Below, in pieces: positions 43,741 to 52,697 of a DNA stretch of 64,000 nucleotides. The position numbers were made by a program, and so were the translations under genes. Where the stretch lies: assembly GCF_003860465.1 (NCBI RefSeq), contig NZ_CP034185.1, positions 1 through 64,000 on the forward strand, read 5' to 3'. The notes beneath the pieces are model-generated. The model saw only the letters and a list, made by a program, of their open reading frames with translations. It was not told where the DNA came from and ran no database searches. Each line of letters starts with the position of its first letter. The first letter of the stretch is position 1. The stretch is from Deinococcus psychrotolerans (GTDB lineage: Bacteria; Deinococcota; Deinococci; Deinococcales; Deinococcaceae).

Positions 43741-46185
43741 TCAGTCGTTGGCCCGAATCGGTGATGACACCAACGGCTTGAAATCGCTGTCGGCCACAAA
43801 TTCCCACCTGCGCCGCCCCAGTAGGCCCAACAAGATGCCCAAGACCGCCAGTCCCAACAGCACCGCCGTAAAGACTGGATAGCTGCCTTTAAACGCCCCA
43901 GAAATGGCGTGCCGAAAAGCCTTGACGCTTTGCGTAACCGGCACATAATCGTGAATCACCTGAAAGAAACGCGGCGAGAGTTCCACCGGATAGCTGCCGC
44001 CCGACGCCGCCAGCTGCAACACCAGCAAGATCAGGGCGATGAGGCGGCCCGCCGCGCCCAGCAAGAAGATCAGCGCCAGCACGATTACAAGGAACGTCAA
44101 GCTGGAGGCCACCGCCGTGAAGACAACTTCGGCGGGGTGCAGGTAACTCACGCCCAGCAGATGCACGCCCAGCACCACCAGCAAGGCCTGGACCACCACC
44201 AGCAGCGCCGGAACACTGGCCTTGCGCAGCATTCGGGCAAACTGCGAGGTGCCACGCCCGCTTTGGGGAAGCTGCTGATACGGGAAAATAAAAGTGGTCA
44301 GGGTCACGCCCACCCACAAGCTCAGCGCCATGAAGTAAGGCGCGAATCCAGTTCCGTTGTTGCTGACCGGCGCAAACGTCTTGATGACGGGCAGCACGCT
44401 TTGGCTCAGGCCCGCCGGATCGCCGCCGAGCTGCTCTATCTTGGCAGGCACCTTGCTGTAAAGCGTACTCAGGCCGCTGCTGAGTTGGGCCGCGCCGCTG
44501 CGGGCTTGCTCTGCTCCGCTTCTCAGTTGGGTCGCTCCACTGCTCAGAGTGTTGAGGCCAGCAGCGAGTTCACCACTTTTCTCGGCCAACGTCGCCGCAC
44601 CGCCGCTGAGTTGGGTGAGGTCGGCTTGGGAAGGTAACTTGGCGGTGATTTGATCGAGGGCACCCTTCAGCTTGAGGTTGCCGCCGACAAGTTGTCCTAC
44701 GCCACTTTGCAGCTTACTGGCCCCCGCGCTGAGAGCCACTGCTCCCTCGGCAGCTTGCTGGGTTTTTTGGGCTAGGGTTGCCGCGCCGCTGCTGAGGCTG
44801 GCCGTGCCGCTTTGCAGTTTGGCTGCGCCCACGCTGAGCTGCGACGCACCCTTGACGGCGGCGCTGCTGGCTTTCTCAGCTTCACCAAGTTTGCTGGCGA
44901 GTGTCTGGCTGCCGCTTTGCAACTGAGCTGTACCTGCGGCGAGTTGTGTGGCCCCAGCGCTGAGCGACTTGGCTCCGCCCGCCGCTTGCTGCGCACCCAC
45001 GCCGAGCTTGCCGAGCGCTTGGGCCAGTGGAGTCACTCCGGCTTGCCCCGCGCCTTGCTGGGCCGAGACGATACCGCTCGCCAACGCCGGAAGCTGCTGG
45101 GCGAGTTGCCCACTGCCCGCCGCAACTTGCTGCGCGGCTTGATTGGCGGTGTTGGCTCCGGCTGAAAGCTGATTGGCCGCCGCCGTGAGCTGCCCCAAAC
45201 CACCCTGAAGCTGCGGCAACTGCGCGGCGAGTTGACCGCTGCCCTTACTCAGTTGCGCCGCGCCCGCGTCCGCTGAGCTGGCTCCCGCCGAGAGCTGCGC
45301 CGCGCCGCCGCTGAGCTGCCCCAGGCCGCCTGCGAGTTGCCCCGCCGCGCCGCTGAGGTTCGCGGCTCCTTGCTGAAGAGGTGCGAGTTCCTTTTGACCC
45401 GGCGCAGCCTCTTCCAGTTGCCGCACGGCGCTGGAAAGCTGGCCGCTGCCACCTGTAAGCTTACTCACACCGCCGGAAAGGGTCTTGGCCCCTGCCGTGA
45501 GTTGCTGAGCGCCCTGCGACGCCTGACGCGCTCCAGTTTGCAGGGTGGCGGCCCCGCTGCTCAGCGAGGCGGTGCCGCTTGCCAAGCTGGCCGCGCCGCT
45601 TTGCAGCTTGCCGGTGGCCGTGCGGATGTCTGCAAACCCGCGCTGCACTTCACCGAGCGAGGTCTGCACCGCCTTCCAGCGGTTTTGGCCGAGTTTGGCA
45701 TTGAGGGTGTCGGTGAGGCTGGCAGAAAAAGTCTTGGCCACCCGACTGGCAAAATAGCTGCCGCCTTCCGAAATGTAAAAATTGATCAGGCCGTGCTGAG
45801 AACTGTCTGCGCCGAGGGCTTTTTGACTAAAATCTTTGGGAAAGCTCAGCGCGAAGTAAGCCTCGCCGCGTTGCACGGCGTCTTCGGCATCGGCGACACT
45901 GCTATAGCTCAGGTAATTGAACCGCTGGTCTTTTTTGAGGGTCTTGACCGTCTCGGCCCCGATGTTGCGCTGCTCACCTCGCACAGCAGTTCCGGCGTCC
46001 ACATTGACCAAGGCCACCGGCAACTCAGACAAATTGCCGTAAGGATCGAGCGAACTGTCCAAATAGATGGTGGCGTAGAGCAGCGGCACCAAGGCAATCG
46101 CCCCCGCCGAGAGCCACATCATCGGCTGCCGCCACAAGCTGCGCTCGGCGGGTGTTAAAATTTTGTAATCGTTGATGAGCGGCAT
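43741..46185 (-). CDS. YhgE/Pip-type membrane protein with ABC-2-like transmembrane domain
   Basis: An 814-aa inner-membrane protein starting at ATG 46185 with AAGGAG upstream. It has one N-terminal helix (LSAGAIALVPLLYATIYL) and an external domain with DPYGNLSELPVALVNVD, typical of the family. A ~400-residue repeat region built from QLSxGAxxLxxG-type units follows, probably coiled coil. Five to six C-terminal helices like ABC-2 permeases complete it. Family members are linked to phage infection receptors and, more generally, to export or envelope functions; the transported substrate is unknown. A divergent TetR gene 150 bp away probably regulates it. The gene runs into tail remnant 4 at its 3' end. 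Confidence 0.85.
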   Translation of the reverse strand: MPLINDYKILTPAERSLWRQPMMWLSAGAIALVPLLYATIYLDSSLDPYGNLSELPVALVNVDAGTAVRGEQRNIGAETVKTLKKDQRFNYLSYSSVADAEDAVQRGEAYFALSFPKDFSQKALGADSSQHGLINFYISEGGSYFASRVAKTFSASLTDTLNAKLGQNRWKAVQTSLGEVQRGFADIRTATGKLQSGAASLASGTASLSSGAATLQTGARQASQGAQQLTAGAKTLSGGVSKLTGGSGQLSSAVRQLEEAAPGQKELAPLQQGAANLSGAAGQLAGGLGQLSGGAAQLSAGASSADAGAAQLSKGSGQLAAQLPQLQGGLGQLTAAANQLSAGANTANQAAQQVAAGSGQLAQQLPALASGIVSAQQGAGQAGVTPLAQALGKLGVGAQQAAGGAKSLSAGATQLAAGTAQLQSGSQTLASKLGEAEKASSAAVKGASQLSVGAAKLQSGTASLSSGAATLAQKTQQAAEGAVALSAGASKLQSGVGQLVGGNLKLKGALDQITAKLPSQADLTQLSGGAATLAEKSGELAAGLNTLSSGATQLRSGAEQARSGAAQLSSGLSTLYSKVPAKIEQLGGDPAGLSQSVLPVIKTFAPVSNNGTGFAPYFMALSLWVGVTLTTFIFPYQQLPQSGRGTSQFARMLRKASVPALLVVVQALLVVLGVHLLGVSYLHPAEVVFTAVASSLTFLVIVLALIFLLGAAGRLIALILLVLQLAASGGSYPVELSPRFFQVIHDYVPVTQSVKAFRHAISGAFKGSYPVFTAVLLGLAVLGILLGLLGRRRWEFVADSDFKPLVSSPIRAND

Positions 46186-46251
46186 AAGCGGCACTCCTTG
46201 AGCAGAACGGCGAGTTGAGAAAAGTGATAAAAGGCAAGTCCAAAATATTAG

Positions 46252-46271
46252 ACTCAGTACAAGTTCTGAGT
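46252..46271. promoter_or_regulatory. Candidate TetR operator
   Basis: ACTCAG (46252-46257) and CTGAGT (46266-46271) form an inverted repeat with an 8-base spacer between the divergent YhgE-type and TetR genes. It lies close to a TA-rich -10-like stretch of the leftward gene. Confidence 0.45.
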
Positions 46272-46322
46272 ATGGGCATTTACTGACGATCTGTCAAGTG
46301 ACGCCATGTTAAGGTTTTTTGC

Positions 46323-46328
46323 TAAACT
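46323..46328 (+). promoter_or_regulatory. -10 element of the TetR gene (leaderless-type)
   Basis: TAAACT lies 7 bases before the ATG at 46336, with no ribosome site between. Confidence 0.45.
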
Positions 46329-46335
46329 CCTTCCT

Positions 46336-46914
46336 ATGACTGACGTTGTGTTGGCCCGCCGTCTCAACGCGCAGACGCGCCGTGAGCAAATTTTAGACAT
46401 TGCAGCGACGCTCTTTACTCAGCGCGGTTTTGAAGCGGTGGGCATGGCCGATATCGCCGCCGAATTGCACGTCTCGCGCCCCACCATCTACAGTTACTTT
46501 GCGTCCACCGAGGCGATGCTGGAGTCGCTGTTTGAAGCCAAGCTGGAAAAATTCCCCGAGCGCCTCTCGCCACTGCTGCCGGAATCGGGCGTGGTGCCGT
46601 ATGCGGCGCTCTTCCGATTGCTGCTGCAAGAACGCGAACTCCTCTTGCTCCTCAATAGCGGCGGCGGGCCGCTGTTTCGCCGCTGCCGCCGCACCTTTTT
46701 GCAGGCCATCGAGTCGCGGCTGAATTTGCACGAGTTGCCCGCCGTGCGCCGCCGCCCCCACTTGCTGCCGATTATTCTCAACTTGCTGACCAGTCTGGCC
46801 TACGAGCGCGTCATGCAGACTGAGGACGCGGCCGGGGTGGCCGCCGACGACCTCCCAGACGTGCTGAGCAGCTTTATCGTGGCGGGCATCGCCGGAACCA
46901 GACAGCCCAAATAA
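46336..46914 (+). CDS. TetR-family transcriptional regulator
   Basis: A 192-aa regulator. The N-terminal TetR helix-turn-helix is clear: RREQILDIAATLFTQRGFEA, then MADIAAELHVSRPTIYSYFA. The C-terminal ligand domain is Leu/Arg-rich. ATG 46336 is chosen because a -10 hexamer lies just before it; a frame opening at 46306 adds 10 residues without support. It is divergent from the YhgE/Pip-type gene and is likely its repressor through the inverted repeat between them. Confidence 0.88.
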   Translation: MTDVVLARRLNAQTRREQILDIAATLFTQRGFEAVGMADIAAELHVSRPTIYSYFASTEAMLESLFEAKLEKFPERLSPLLPESGVVPYAALFRLLLQERELLLLLNSGGGPLFRRCRRTFLQAIESRLNLHELPAVRRRPHLLPIILNLLTSLAYERVMQTEDAAGVAADDLPDVLSSFIVAGIAGTRQPK

Positions 46915-46984
46915 GAACCAGCTCCGCACCGCTCAATTGTTACCGCTTGACGCACAGATACTTTAAGTCTATATGATTTAGGCT

Positions 46985-46999
46985 TATACTCTTAGTATG
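46985..46999 (+). promoter_or_regulatory. -10 element overlapping a palindrome at the MarR start
   Basis: TATACT (46985-46990) lies 6 bases before ATG 46997. ATACT-CTT-AGTAT (46986-46998) is a perfect palindrome covering the -10 box and start codon, a suitable site for repression by the MarR product. Confidence 0.5.
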
Positions 47000-47506
47000 A
47001 CTTCTTCTTCGCTGCCCTCTCCCCTATCGCGTCCGCCTGAAGTGCAGTTGTGGGTTACGCTCGACCGGGTCTATACCATTCTCAGCCGCAACGTGACCGG
47101 CAAAGTCACCGCACTGGGCCTCACCGCGCCGCAGTACCGGGTGCTGCGCCAGTTGCGCCAAGTTGGCGCGTCCACCCCACTCAGCGCCAGCGAACTGGCC
47201 GAGCGGCTGGGCGTCACCCCCGGCAACCTGACTGGTATTCTCGACCGCTTGGAGCAAGAAGGCCTGCTGACCCGTGAGCGCGGCGAGCAAGACCGCCGCA
47301 GCTTGCAGGTGTGCATCACCCCCCCAGGCGAAGATTTGATGCGAGAAGCCGTGCCTGCGCTCCACGCGCACCTGCGCGAGCTGTTCTCGCCGCTCAGCTC
47401 TGATGACACTGCCCAGATGCAAGCACTCTTGGAGCGTTTGGAAAGCCACCTGCTGGGCCAGCCGGAGACCAACGCGGCAACCACCACGTCGGAGGCCCGC
47501 GCATGA
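46997..47506 (+). CDS. MarR-family regulator of the adjacent efflux gene
   Basis: A 169-aa MarR protein with a full winged helix: LTAPQYRVLRQLRQVG, the recognition region LAERLGVTPGNLTGILDRLE and the wing TRERGEQDRRSLQV. The stop overlaps the start of the MFS transporter (ATGA). The gene pair follows the common layout of a drug-sensing repressor with its exporter. The palindrome over its own start codon is the likely operator. The inducer is unknown. Confidence 0.9.
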   Translation: MTSSSLPSPLSRPPEVQLWVTLDRVYTILSRNVTGKVTALGLTAPQYRVLRQLRQVGASTPLSASELAERLGVTPGNLTGILDRLEQEGLLTRERGEQDRRSLQVCITPPGEDLMREAVPALHAHLRELFSPLSSDDTAQMQALLERLESHLLGQPETNAATTTSEARA

Positions 47507-48987
47507 GTCAGCTCCAACCCAATCAAGCCAAAAAAGCCACGTTGCACGACAAATTTTCCTATAAATGGCTGGCGCTGAGCGTCACCAGCCTCGGCGCATT
47601 GATGGCGTCTATGAACTCCGGCACGCTGATTATTGCCCTGCCGACCTTGCTGCGCGACCTTCACACCACGCTGCTCAATTTGATCTGGATTCTGCTGGCT
47701 TACAACGTCACCCAAACGGTGTTTGTGCTGAACGTGGGCCGAATGTCGGACATGATGGGGCGCAAAAAGCTGTACGTACTGGGCTTCGGGGTCTTTACCC
47801 TGACTTCTCTGCTGGCGGGCTTTACTTCAAATGTGCCGCTGCTGATCGCGCTGCGTGCCCTCCAAGGCGTCGGCGGAGCTTTTCTGATCGCCAATTCCAG
47901 CGCCATCGTCACCGACGCTTTTCCGCGTGAAGAACTCGGCTTTGCCATCGGCACCAATCAGATGATGGTGGCCGTCGGCGCGATTCTGGGGCCGATTGTC
48001 GGCGGAGCGCTGACCGCTTTTGGTTGGCAGTGGGTCTTTTGGTTCAACGTGCCGCTGGGCATCATCGGCACGTTGTGGGCGGCCTTTACCTTGCGCGATC
48101 TGGCGACCAAGCAAGACCGCAAAGACCGCTTCGACGTGTGGGGCAACCTCACTTACGCGGCGGGCTTCGCGCTGCTGATGATCGGCCTCTCGGAAGGCGG
48201 CATTCAGTCGTGGGGCGGCGTGCTGCCGTACATTTTGGTCGGCCTGGCAGCCCTGGCCCTGTTCGTGGTCATCGAGGGCAAAGTCAAAGCGCCGATGCTG
48301 GACTTGCACCTGTTCAAAGACGCCGCTTTCTCGCTCAACAATGCCACCGTCTTTTTGAATGCCGTGGCGCGGATGGCCCTGACCTTCCTGTTCGTGTTTT
48401 ACTTTCAGGGCGCAAAAGGCATTGACGCCGTGCTGGCAGGCATCATGCTGGGGCCAGTGGCGGTGGGACTGCTGGTGGCCTCGCCGATTGCCGGACGCCT
48501 CGCCGACAAAATGGATCCGCGCATTCTGATTCGATGGGGCTTGGTGCTGGGTACGCTGGCGCTGGCAGGCCTCGCCGAAGTGCTGAGCCTCACCACTCCG
48601 TACTGGCTGATCGCTGCTCTGATGCTGCTGGCAGGCGTGGGCAACGGCCTCTTTAACTCACCCAATTCCAGCTTGATCATGGGCAGCGTGGCTCCTGACC
48701 GGCGCGGCGTGGCGGCTGGCGTGCGCAGCTTGCTGATGAGCGTGGGCGGCGTCATCGCCATCATCTTTACCCTCAGCATCGTGGTGAGCGAAGTGCCCAG
48801 AGACGTGATGCTCAAAGTCTTCAGCGGCCTGAGCAGCAATTTGCCTGCCGCCACCCTGACTCCCTTCATTGACGGGTTGAAATTGGCCTTCTGGCTGTTG
48901 GCCGCTTTGAGCGCTCTCGCCACCCTGCTGTCTTTGGTGGTGCCGGCACAGAACCGGTTGGGGGCGACTTCGCAGGCCGCAGACTGA
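47503..48987 (+). CDS. MFS multidrug efflux transporter (DHA2, EmrB/QacA type)
   Basis: A 494-aa inner-membrane proton antiporter with about 14 predicted helices, the number expected of the DHA2 subgroup. Motif A reads GRMSDMMGRKK between helices 2 and 3, and motif C-like GAILGPIVGGALTAFGWQW is in helix 5. The ATG overlaps the MarR stop. No membrane-fusion partner is adjacent, so it probably exports drugs or toxic metabolites to the periplasm alone. A strong terminator follows 17 bases after the stop. Confidence 0.92.
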   Translation: MSQLQPNQAKKATLHDKFSYKWLALSVTSLGALMASMNSGTLIIALPTLLRDLHTTLLNLIWILLAYNVTQTVFVLNVGRMSDMMGRKKLYVLGFGVFTLTSLLAGFTSNVPLLIALRALQGVGGAFLIANSSAIVTDAFPREELGFAIGTNQMMVAVGAILGPIVGGALTAFGWQWVFWFNVPLGIIGTLWAAFTLRDLATKQDRKDRFDVWGNLTYAAGFALLMIGLSEGGIQSWGGVLPYILVGLAALALFVVIEGKVKAPMLDLHLFKDAAFSLNNATVFLNAVARMALTFLFVFYFQGAKGIDAVLAGIMLGPVAVGLLVASPIAGRLADKMDPRILIRWGLVLGTLALAGLAEVLSLTTPYWLIAALMLLAGVGNGLFNSPNSSLIMGSVAPDRRGVAAGVRSLLMSVGGVIAIIFTLSIVVSEVPRDVMLKVFSGLSSNLPAATLTPFIDGLKLAFWLLAALSALATLLSLVVPAQNRLGATSQAAD

Positions 48988-49003
48988 GCCGAAGCTCAGG
49001 AGG

Positions 49004-49038
49004 AAAAAGGGAAGCCACTTTTACGGCTTCCCTTTTTC
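49004..49038. terminator. Bidirectional terminator
   Basis: A perfect 13-bp stem (AAAAAGGGAAGCC/GGCTTCCCTTTTT) with an 8-base loop gives a T-run on both strands. It serves the MFS gene rightward and the TPR gene operon leftward. Confidence 0.88.
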
Positions 49039-49123
49039 TGATTTTGCACGCCGTGAAAAGACTTCATCGCCTCTTCCCTACTGCAAGGTGGGAATTGGAG
49101 AGCGGCAGAGGACTTTGCGGAGC

Positions 49124-49882
49124 TTAGCTGCCGCCCAACGCTTTGAGCCGCTGGCGTACTGCTTCCTGGTCGTAGCGCTGCCAATACGTCTCCGGCGTGA
49201 GGTTCAGGGCCGCTTGCAAAATGCTCCTCGCTTCTTGTTTCAGACCGGCGGCGCGGCGGTTGTCATTTTTGGCCAACAGCAGCAAGCTATCGGCGTAACT
49301 CAGCCGAAAAAACACTTCGTTGGGTTGGAGTTGGATGGCTTTGCGGTGATCTTGACGCATGTCCGCCTCGCTGGCTCCGGTGGCAAAACGCACCAGCCCA
49401 CCGAGCGAAAGCGCCTGCACATTCCAGGTGCCCAGACCCACCCAGGCCCGCGCCGTGTTGGGATCGAGTTTCACCGCATCGTCGAAAAGGCGCTTGACTT
49501 CCAGCCCTGTGCGGGTGGCCTCCACGATCCCTGCGCCCTGAAGTTGTAAACCCAGAGCGTAGGCCAGTTCCGTTTTGGCCTCGGCGTTTCTAGGATCAGC
49601 CGTTACCGCTCTCCGCCCCGCCGCTTCCGATAATTCGTACAATTTTTTCTTGGCGGTCATGCTGCCCACAAACAGCGACTGCCCCACATAAGCGCGGGCC
49701 AACACCACCAATGAGGGCGCGTCAGTGTTGTCTCTCAGCATATTCACGGTGGCGTCTACTTTGCCACCCATCAAGGCGTTGAGGGCGTCGTCCAGTGGGG
49801 CGGCGAGGCCCAGCGGCCCACTCAGCACGAAGATTAAAAAAGCAGTGGTCAAACGGTTAGGTCGTCGCAGAATAGGTGGCAC
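49124..49882 (-). CDS. Exported TPR-repeat protein
   Basis: A 252-aa protein with a signal peptide (LTTAFLIFVLSGPLGLAAP) and helical repeats of TPR type from ~residue 80 to the end (EAKTELAYALGLQL, then ARAWVGLGTWNVQ and NEVFFRLSYADSLLLL). The GTG start is preceded by GAGGA and overlaps the 3' end of the monooxygenase-like gene by 26 bp, so it is the last gene of the leftward operon. It is probably a periplasmic scaffold; partners are unknown. Confidence 0.8.
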   Translation of the reverse strand: MPPILRRPNRLTTAFLIFVLSGPLGLAAPLDDALNALMGGKVDATVNMLRDNTDAPSLVVLARAYVGQSLFVGSMTAKKKLYELSEAAGRRAVTADPRNAEAKTELAYALGLQLQGAGIVEATRTGLEVKRLFDDAVKLDPNTARAWVGLGTWNVQALSLGGLVRFATGASEADMRQDHRKAIQLQPNEVFFRLSYADSLLLLAKNDNRRAAGLKQEARSILQAALNLTPETYWQRYDQEAVRQRLKALGGS

Positions 49883-50933
49883 AGTCTTCCTCCAGATATC
49901 GACTCAGGTGCGCGGCGACGTACTCCGCGTCGGGGCCAGCCGCCCGAATGGTGCCGGACGCAATGCTGCGCTGGCCGGGCAAACCGGCGAAATACAAGCC
50001 CGCCAAAATGGTGCTCACCCCCAGCCGCTGCCGGGGCTCACCATGCGGATCAACTGCTTCAGGCGGAAGGTAAGCGCCGTTCCAAGCGTAGCCAGTGGCA
50101 AAAATAACCGTGTCCACCGGCTCTACCTCTCCATTTTTCCAGCGTACCCCGTCGGAGGTGAACTCCTTAAACATCGGCTGAAGATCAGGGTTGCCCCTTT
50201 GCAGGGCGGAGCGCAAATGGGGCACCGCGATCACCGGCTGAGCGTCCGGCACCCGCCCGAACGCGCCGAGCGGCAGGCGCTCAATCCCGCTGAGAGCCAG
50301 CCAATCAATGAGATCGACGCCAAAGGGACGCTGCGGAAAAAGGCGCGGTGGGCGGCGCACGGCCAAAGTCACCCGCGCCACTTGGCCGAGCTCGGCAGCG
50401 ATCTGGGCCGCAGAATTGCCTGCACCCACCACGATGACCCGCTGTCCTGCGAACGGCTGGGGCGCGGTGTACTTGGCTGAGTGCAGCAGACGCCCCCTAT
50501 ACTGCTGCATATTGGGCAGACCGAGCTGATAGGGACGCCGAAAAGTGCCTGAGGCGCAAATCACGGCGCGGGCTGTCCATTCTTGGCCGTCCCGCGCCAT
50601 GACATTGAACAGTCGGCCACGCTTTTGCACTTTCGCTACATCTGCTCCAAGTTCCACCGGAAAAGCAAAATAAGCGGCGTAAGCTTTCAGATAAGCGCTC
50701 ATCTCGTCGCGGCCCGGATACCGCTGCGGTGAGCCGGGAAACGGCAATCCGGGCAAGGCCGAGTGCCGAGCAGGCGTGAACAGCTTGAGGCTGTCGTAAT
50801 AAGCGGGCCAAGCTCCCGTCGCCGCTTGGCCCGCTTCCAGTAACACAAAGCGCAGGCCCCGCCGCTGCACACCATAAGCCGCCGCCAACCCTGCCGCGCC
50901 CGCACCGATCACCACTGCGTCAAGTGCCGTCAT
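49857..50933 (-). CDS. FAD/NAD(P)-binding monooxygenase-like oxidoreductase
   Basis: A 358-aa flavoprotein similar to CzcO/flavin monooxygenase-type enzymes. FAD-binding GAGAAG lies at residues 10-15, NAD(P)-binding VVGAGNSAAQIAAELG in the middle, and FATGYAWNGAYLP near the C-terminus. ATG 50933 is chosen because it overlaps the upstream stop (TGATG). The Baeyer-Villiger signature FxGxxxHxxxW is not seen. It probably acts with the disulfide-oxidoreductase-like protein encoded just upstream. Substrate unknown. Confidence 0.83.
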   Translation of the reverse strand: MTALDAVVIGAGAAGLAAAYGVQRRGLRFVLLEAGQAATGAWPAYYDSLKLFTPARHSALPGLPFPGSPQRYPGRDEMSAYLKAYAAYFAFPVELGADVAKVQKRGRLFNVMARDGQEWTARAVICASGTFRRPYQLGLPNMQQYRGRLLHSAKYTAPQPFAGQRVIVVGAGNSAAQIAAELGQVARVTLAVRRPPRLFPQRPFGVDLIDWLALSGIERLPLGAFGRVPDAQPVIAVPHLRSALQRGNPDLQPMFKEFTSDGVRWKNGEVEPVDTVIFATGYAWNGAYLPPEAVDPHGEPRQRLGVSTILAGLYFAGLPGQRSIASGTIRAAGPDAEYVAAHLSRYLEEDCATYSATT

Positions 50934-52531
50934 CAGCACTCAGGCCCGAGCGCCTTGGGCAGGGGTGGCGGCTGCGGTGATTGTTGGCCGCTCTCCTGTT
51001 CCGCCCGACCTGCACGCCGCTTTCCAAAAGCCAGTCCGGTGGTAAACAAGCCCAAATAGCTTTGACGTACCGCTTCGGCGTAAGTGGGATACGAGACGGG
51101 CAGCAGCGCCAAGCGGACTGGGTGAAAGCCCAAACGCTTGGGCAAGCTGAGCAGTTGAATCAGTTCTCCAGCGCGGCTGCCGACCACCTGAGCGCCCACC
51201 ACCGTCAGGCCCAGCGGCGATCCCAGCAAGCCCGAGAGCACTACCAGCTTGACGAAGCCGCTTTCCCGCTCGGTGGCGGCCCGATCTAAATGGCTGAAAT
51301 CATAATCCACCACCTGCACACGGCGGCCATACTGCTTGACCGCTTGGGCCTCAGTCAGCCCCCAGTGGGCAATTTCAGGTTCGGTGTAAGTCACCCAAGG
51401 AATATCTTCCACGCGTGCGGCGGGAGCGCGGAAGGTGGCTGCCGCTCTCCCCCACCACGCCAACGAGCCGAGTCCAGCCAAAGTGCCGCGCTCGGTTGCG
51501 CCGTGCGTAAACATCGGCCCGCCCACCACGTCGCCCGCTCCCCAAACATAGGAGCAGCTTACCGACTGCATATCGGCCTTGACTTTCAGCCCCTTCTCGT
51601 CATAAGCCGCACCGATCACTTCTAGGCCCAGATTCTCCACTCTCGGCTTTTTGCCCACCGCCAGCAGCAGATGTGAGCCGTCAATATGGCGACCATCCCC
51701 AAGATGAAGCCGCACGCCGCTCGGCAGTGCTTCAGCCCTCACCACATCCACGCCGAGATGAACCGTCACGCCGTCACGCCGCAAGACATCCAGCAAAGCT
51801 TGAGACGCTTCCGGTTCGTCTTTGTTGATCAGACGCTCGCCGCGCTGCAAGATCGTCACCCGGCTCCCGAGGCGCACAAACGCTTGTGATAACTCACAGC
51901 CAATCGGCCCGCCACCCAAAATCAGCAGGTGCGGGGGCCGCTCGGCCACGTCGAAAATGGTTTGGTGGGTCAAGTAAGGCACGCCGCTTAGCCCTTCCAA
52001 ATCAGGAACGATCACCTCGGAACCTGTCGCCACTACAAATTTTTCAGCCATCACTGTGCGTGTGCCTGTAGAGGTCTGGACTTCCAATACATGCGGTGAA
52101 ACGAACTTGGCTTCACCCGCCACCACTTGCACGCCGCGCCGCTCAATCGAATCAGGCGAATCCACGTCTTCAAAACTGTTGATCACCCGCCGGATTTCGG
52201 CTTGCACTTTGATCCAGTCGGCTTCACCGCTGACGGCCAAGCCCAGCGCGACACTTTGCCGAGCGGCGTGAACTGTTTTGGCTATCGACAGCAGCGCTTT
52301 TGAAGGAATGCAGCCTGTGAAGGTGCATTCGCCTCCAGTGAGCTCGCGCTCAATCAGAAGTACCCGCTTTTTGGTCACGGCGGCCATCAACGCAGCTGTC
52401 AGGCCACCCGCTCCCCCTCCGATCACCGCCACATCTGCCTTGAGGGGCGAGTGGCCGCTCTCTTGCGGCTCGGCCCACGAGTAATCCGGCGGGTTGAGTT
52501 GAGGATGAGGGGACTCCGGCGTGCGGTTCAT
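50933..52531 (-). CDS. Dihydrolipoamide-dehydrogenase-like flavoprotein lacking the catalytic His motif
   Basis: A 532-aa pyridine nucleotide-disulfide oxidoreductase. FAD site GGGAGG at residues 38-43, redox pair Cys69 and Cys74 in GGECTFTGCIPSK, NAD(P) site LILGGGPIGCEL and a full dimerisation domain. At the interface the usual HxHPTxxE of lipoamide dehydrogenase reads VSYPTYAEAV, so the catalytic His is missing. There is no N-terminal metal-binding domain or C-terminal Cys pair of mercuric reductase. An unusual ~30-residue N-terminal extension and a basic C-terminal tail are present. It is the first gene of the leftward operon (AAAGGAG before ATG 52531). It probably reduces a small disulfide, quinone or metal rather than lipoamide. 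Confidence 0.82.
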   Translation of the reverse strand: MNRTPESPHPQLNPPDYSWAEPQESGHSPLKADVAVIGGGAGGLTAALMAAVTKKRVLLIERELTGGECTFTGCIPSKALLSIAKTVHAARQSVALGLAVSGEADWIKVQAEIRRVINSFEDVDSPDSIERRGVQVVAGEAKFVSPHVLEVQTSTGTRTVMAEKFVVATGSEVIVPDLEGLSGVPYLTHQTIFDVAERPPHLLILGGGPIGCELSQAFVRLGSRVTILQRGERLINKDEPEASQALLDVLRRDGVTVHLGVDVVRAEALPSGVRLHLGDGRHIDGSHLLLAVGKKPRVENLGLEVIGAAYDEKGLKVKADMQSVSCSYVWGAGDVVGGPMFTHGATERGTLAGLGSLAWWGRAAATFRAPAARVEDIPWVTYTEPEIAHWGLTEAQAVKQYGRRVQVVDYDFSHLDRAATERESGFVKLVVLSGLLGSPLGLTVVGAQVVGSRAGELIQLLSLPKRLGFHPVRLALLPVSYPTYAEAVRQSYLGLFTTGLAFGKRRAGRAEQESGQQSPQPPPLPKALGPEC

Positions 52532-52679
52532 GCTGCTCCTTTTGGTGAAACGGTTGGGAATGACCTTGAGTATTTATCTTGCACGCCACAACCAAATCAC
52601 ACCGCAGGCCAGATGCCATTGACTGCTACAATCCAATTCAAGCGAAAGACATAGGACTTGTCCCACACGGCTTATTCTT

Positions 52680-52697
52680 CTGAATTACGTAATTCAG
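52680..52697. promoter_or_regulatory. Putative parS centromere site 1
   Basis: The 18-bp perfect palindrome CTGAATTACGTAATTCAG overlaps the stop codon of parB. An identical copy lies upstream of parA. Identical palindromes at both ends of a parAB operon are the expected arrangement for ParB-binding centromere sites. Confidence 0.78.

Noticed and set aside
44400..45700. Dense short repeats that could suggest a CRISPR or satellite
   Set aside because: The repetition is degenerate and matches QLSxGA-type protein repeats of the YhgE-type gene; there are no conserved repeats with unique spacers.
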